Program-made: the position numbers and the translations under genes
Shown: positions 62,314 through 64,000 of the stretch, one piece after another
Position numbering within the stretch: position 1 is the first letter of the stretch
Layout: each line of letters opens with the position of its first letter
Notes under the pieces: generated by a model
The model's database searches: none
Seen by the model: only the letters and a program-made list of their open reading frames with translations
Told to the model about the DNA's origin: nothing
NCBI RefSeq assembly: GCF_000379445.1
Contig: NZ_KB902239.1
Span: 186,145-250,144, forward strand
Length of the DNA: 64,000 bases
Source: Fangia hongkongensis FSC776 = DSM 21703
GTDB lineage: Bacteria > Pseudomonadota > Gammaproteobacteria > Francisellales > Francisellaceae
Direction of reading: 5' to 3'

Positions 62314-63489
62314 ATGAAAACAGCAAAACTTTTATCTGCAGGGTTAGCAGTGAGTCTAATAAGTGGGTGTTCAGTTCCAGGAATGCATATGGCTGATCCA
62401 GATGATTATTCACAAACGGTAGTAAATGGAAAAGTTATTCAACCAAAGTTAATTCAAATTACGCCAGCATTAGTGATCGAACAGCATAAACAAGCAAGTG
62501 AAAATGCTAAGAAAGAAGCGCTTTCGTATAAGACGCCCGAGGGCTTTTCAACCAATACTAAGCTATATTCCTACCATATTGGCACACAGGATATTTTGAA
62601 TATTGTCGTTTGGGATTATAAGAGCATGACAAACCCTGCGAATAATCAAAGTGTCAATGGCTTAAGCCAAACACGTGGGTTTACAGTGAATGCAAATGGG
62701 GATATTTTTTATCCTTATATAGGTTATGTGCATGTTTTAGGTTTAACCGTTTCAAAGGCAAGAGATCTTATCTCTGAGAAGCTTGCAGCTTATGTTAAAG
62801 ACCCGCAGGTCACAGTTGATGTTATTGGCTTTAACAGTCAAAAGGTGAATGTGATTGGTGCAGTGAAGCAGCAGCGTTCACTTAAATTAACAAATGTGCC
62901 TCTAACCGTGCTTGATGCAGTAAACCAAGCAGGTGGTGTCATTAACTGTAGTAATGCATTGAAATCAACGACAGATAATACTTCACAAATGGAGTGTGCA
63001 GATACTAAAAATGTGCAGATCAAACAAGGTGGCTATCAAACAACGGTTGATTTAAACACTTTGTTAGCGCCAAATGGAAGCTCAGAGAATTGGCTGTTGA
63101 AAAATGGTGCAGTTGTTTATGTGCCAAGTAATGAGCTTTATAAAATTTACATTTTGGGTGAGTTGAAAAAAACGGGTGTTTATAATATGCTCCAAGGGAA
63201 AATGACCTTAAGTGATGCGATCGCAGCTGCCGGTGGTGTAACCGATGGATCCGCTCCAGCCTATACTTATGTCATTAGAAGTTATAATGATCACCCAAGT
63301 GTCTATACAATTAATGTACGCTCACCTGATGCGCTTCTTTTGGCAGGGCAATTTAATCTGCTGCCACACGATATTGTATTTGTTTCTACAAGTGGCTTTA
63401 AAGATGTTAACCAAGTGCTTCAATATATCAGTCCACTTATTAGTACTAGTTTCTCAACGGCAGCACTTGTCATTAGCGCAACGAAATAA
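62314..63489 (+). CDS. wza: Polysaccharide export outer-membrane lipoprotein Wza
   Basis: 391-residue outer-membrane translocon for capsule/exopolysaccharide. The ATG at 62314 (AGGG five bases before) gives a lipoprotein signal with lipobox LISG/C (about residue 19). Poly_export domain: YSYHIGTQDILNIVVWDYKSMTN and GDIFYPYIGYVHVLGLTVSKARDLISEKL. SLBB repeats follow, the second being YILGELKKTGVYNMLQGKMTLSDAIAAAGGVTDGSA. The C-terminal amphipathic tail (VLQYISPLISTSFSTAALVIS) matches the outer-membrane helix of Wza. 31 bases after wzb. Confidence 0.94.
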   Translation: MKTAKLLSAGLAVSLISGCSVPGMHMADPDDYSQTVVNGKVIQPKLIQITPALVIEQHKQASENAKKEALSYKTPEGFSTNTKLYSYHIGTQDILNIVVWDYKSMTNPANNQSVNGLSQTRGFTVNANGDIFYPYIGYVHVLGLTVSKARDLISEKLAAYVKDPQVTVDVIGFNSQKVNVIGAVKQQRSLKLTNVPLTVLDAVNQAGGVINCSNALKSTTDNTSQMECADTKNVQIKQGGYQTTVDLNTLLAPNGSSENWLLKNGAVVYVPSNELYKIYILGELKKTGVYNMLQGKMTLSDAIAAAGGVTDGSAPAYTYVIRSYNDHPSVYTINVRSPDALLLAGQFNLLPHDIVFVSTSGFKDVNQVLQYISPLISTSFSTAALVISATK

Positions 63490-63511
63490 TGAGATAATAT
63501 AAGAGGTTTTT

Positions 63512-64000
63512 GTGAGCTTTAAATCAAAGAAAAAAGATACAATGATGCAAGAGGATGTGATCGACATCCGCGATATTTTAGGTATTGTCTTAAATAGAAA
63601 ATGGCTGGTTTTGTCATTTACCTGTTTATTTGCAATTATTATGCTTATCTATGGGCTTCAGCGCGCTCCTATGTATAAAAGCGATCTTTTAATGAATATT
63701 TCAACTGATTCAGCAAATCAGAGTATTGGAAATTTGTTAAGCGATAATATCCCATTTATGCAGTCAAAAGATGGCATGAGCTCAAAAATGCAGGAGATAA
63801 TGCGTTCACGTTCTGTATTAACACCAGTGATTGAAAAACTTAGATTGGATGTTGAAATTAAGCCCTATTATTTCCCTGTAATCGGAAAAATTGTCGCAAA
63901 TTATGCCTCTCAAAGCTTACCAGAGGGCGTTCCTGCGAAGCCATTTTTAGGGTTGTCGGGGTATAATTGGGGTGGTGCAATTGCAGCGGTAAGTACATTT
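63512..64000 (+). CDS. wzc: Wzc-type polysaccharide co-polymerase / tyrosine autokinase (5' part)
   Basis: GTG start at 63512 with AAGAGG five bases upstream; the frame runs to the right edge, giving 163 residues. The start MQEDVIDIRDILGIVLNRKW is the Wzz domain lead, followed by a membrane helix (LVLSFTCLFAIIMLIYGL, about 33-50) and the periplasmic QRAPMYKSDLLMNIS region. The sequence SIGNLLSDNIPF and SKMQEIMRSRSVLTPVIEKLRLDVEI continues the Wzz/Wzc domain. The C-terminal kinase domain should lie outside the window. It follows wza by 22 bases. Confidence 0.85.
   Translation, partial: MSFKSKKKDTMMQEDVIDIRDILGIVLNRKWLVLSFTCLFAIIMLIYGLQRAPMYKSDLLMNISTDSANQSIGNLLSDNIPFMQSKDGMSSKMQEIMRSRSVLTPVIEKLRLDVEIKPYYFPVIGKIVANYASQSLPEGVPAKPFLGLSGYNWGGAIAAVSTF

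Noticed and set aside
1-64000. tRNA, rRNA, insertion sequence, prophage or CRISPR
   Set aside because: Scanned for T-loop motifs, transposase wording, attachment-site duplications and regularly spaced repeats; none convincing.

Overview
The window is a gene-dense, low-GC stretch of a gammaproteobacterial chromosome. The E. coli-like sets rplY-pth-ychF, ygfB-ubiH-ubiI with a divergent 6S RNA, yajC-secD-secF, and rpoS, rpoH, secB and mutS all point to Gammaproteobacteria. The base composition, the LbtU/DUF3573-type porin and the set of secreted hydrolases suggest the Francisella/Fangia/Cysteiniphilum side of Thiotrichales. The family placement is inference. I saw no rRNA, tRNA, insertion sequence, prophage or CRISPR array.

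Layout. 1-2435 (minus): ychF (cut by the window edge), pth, rplY, plsY. 2.9-5.9 kb: a chitinase and a small chitin-binding protein. 5.9-9.1 kb: an EEP-family hydrolase, cardiolipin synthase and ferrochelatase. 9.2-11.6 kb: a secreted glucoamylase and a DUF2147 protein. 11.7-17.5 kb: a branched-chain amino acid operon with leader peptide and attenuator, then ilvB, ilvN, a threonine synthase fused to a LeuA-type allosteric domain, and ilvD, closed by a long hairpin. 17.5-21.1 kb: two LuxR-type HTH regulators next to a secreted PI-PLC-like phospholipase. 21.2-31.9 kb (minus): a 13-gene type IVb pilus cluster of the IncI/R64 thin-pilus kind, with six prepilin-like genes, TcpQ/PilL-like protein, secretin, PilO2, PilP, ATPase, inner-membrane platform and prepilin peptidase. 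32.3-38 kb: an MFS carrier, argO/argP, a flavodoxin-like protein and a large membrane/AsmA-like protein. 38.2-38.9 kb: a higBA toxin-antitoxin pair with a readable promoter and twin operators. 39-47.7 kb: zapE, MFS, rpoS, a 59-residue membrane protein, secB, mutS and a peptide transporter. 47.9-58.3 kb: cvpA, 6S RNA (minus), ygfB-ubiH-ubiI, queA, an unknown exported protein, def, yajC-secD-secF and rpoH. 58.3-61.5 kb: LbtU-like porin, secreted DNA/RNA endonuclease and DUF924. 61.8-64 kb: start of a polysaccharide export locus (wzb-wza-wzc), running off the right edge.

How it works together. Housekeeping blocks are interleaved with a surface and secretion repertoire: chitinase, chitin-binding protein, glucoamylase, phospholipase, nuclease, a type IVb pilus and capsule/exopolysaccharide export. 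This fits an aquatic, surface-attached or host-associated lifestyle. The best regulatory structures are the ilv attenuator (all three alternative stems can be drawn), the higBA promoter with two ACCC-N5-GGGT operators, the divergent 6S/ygfB promoters, and palindromes between the second LuxR-type regulator and the phospholipase gene.
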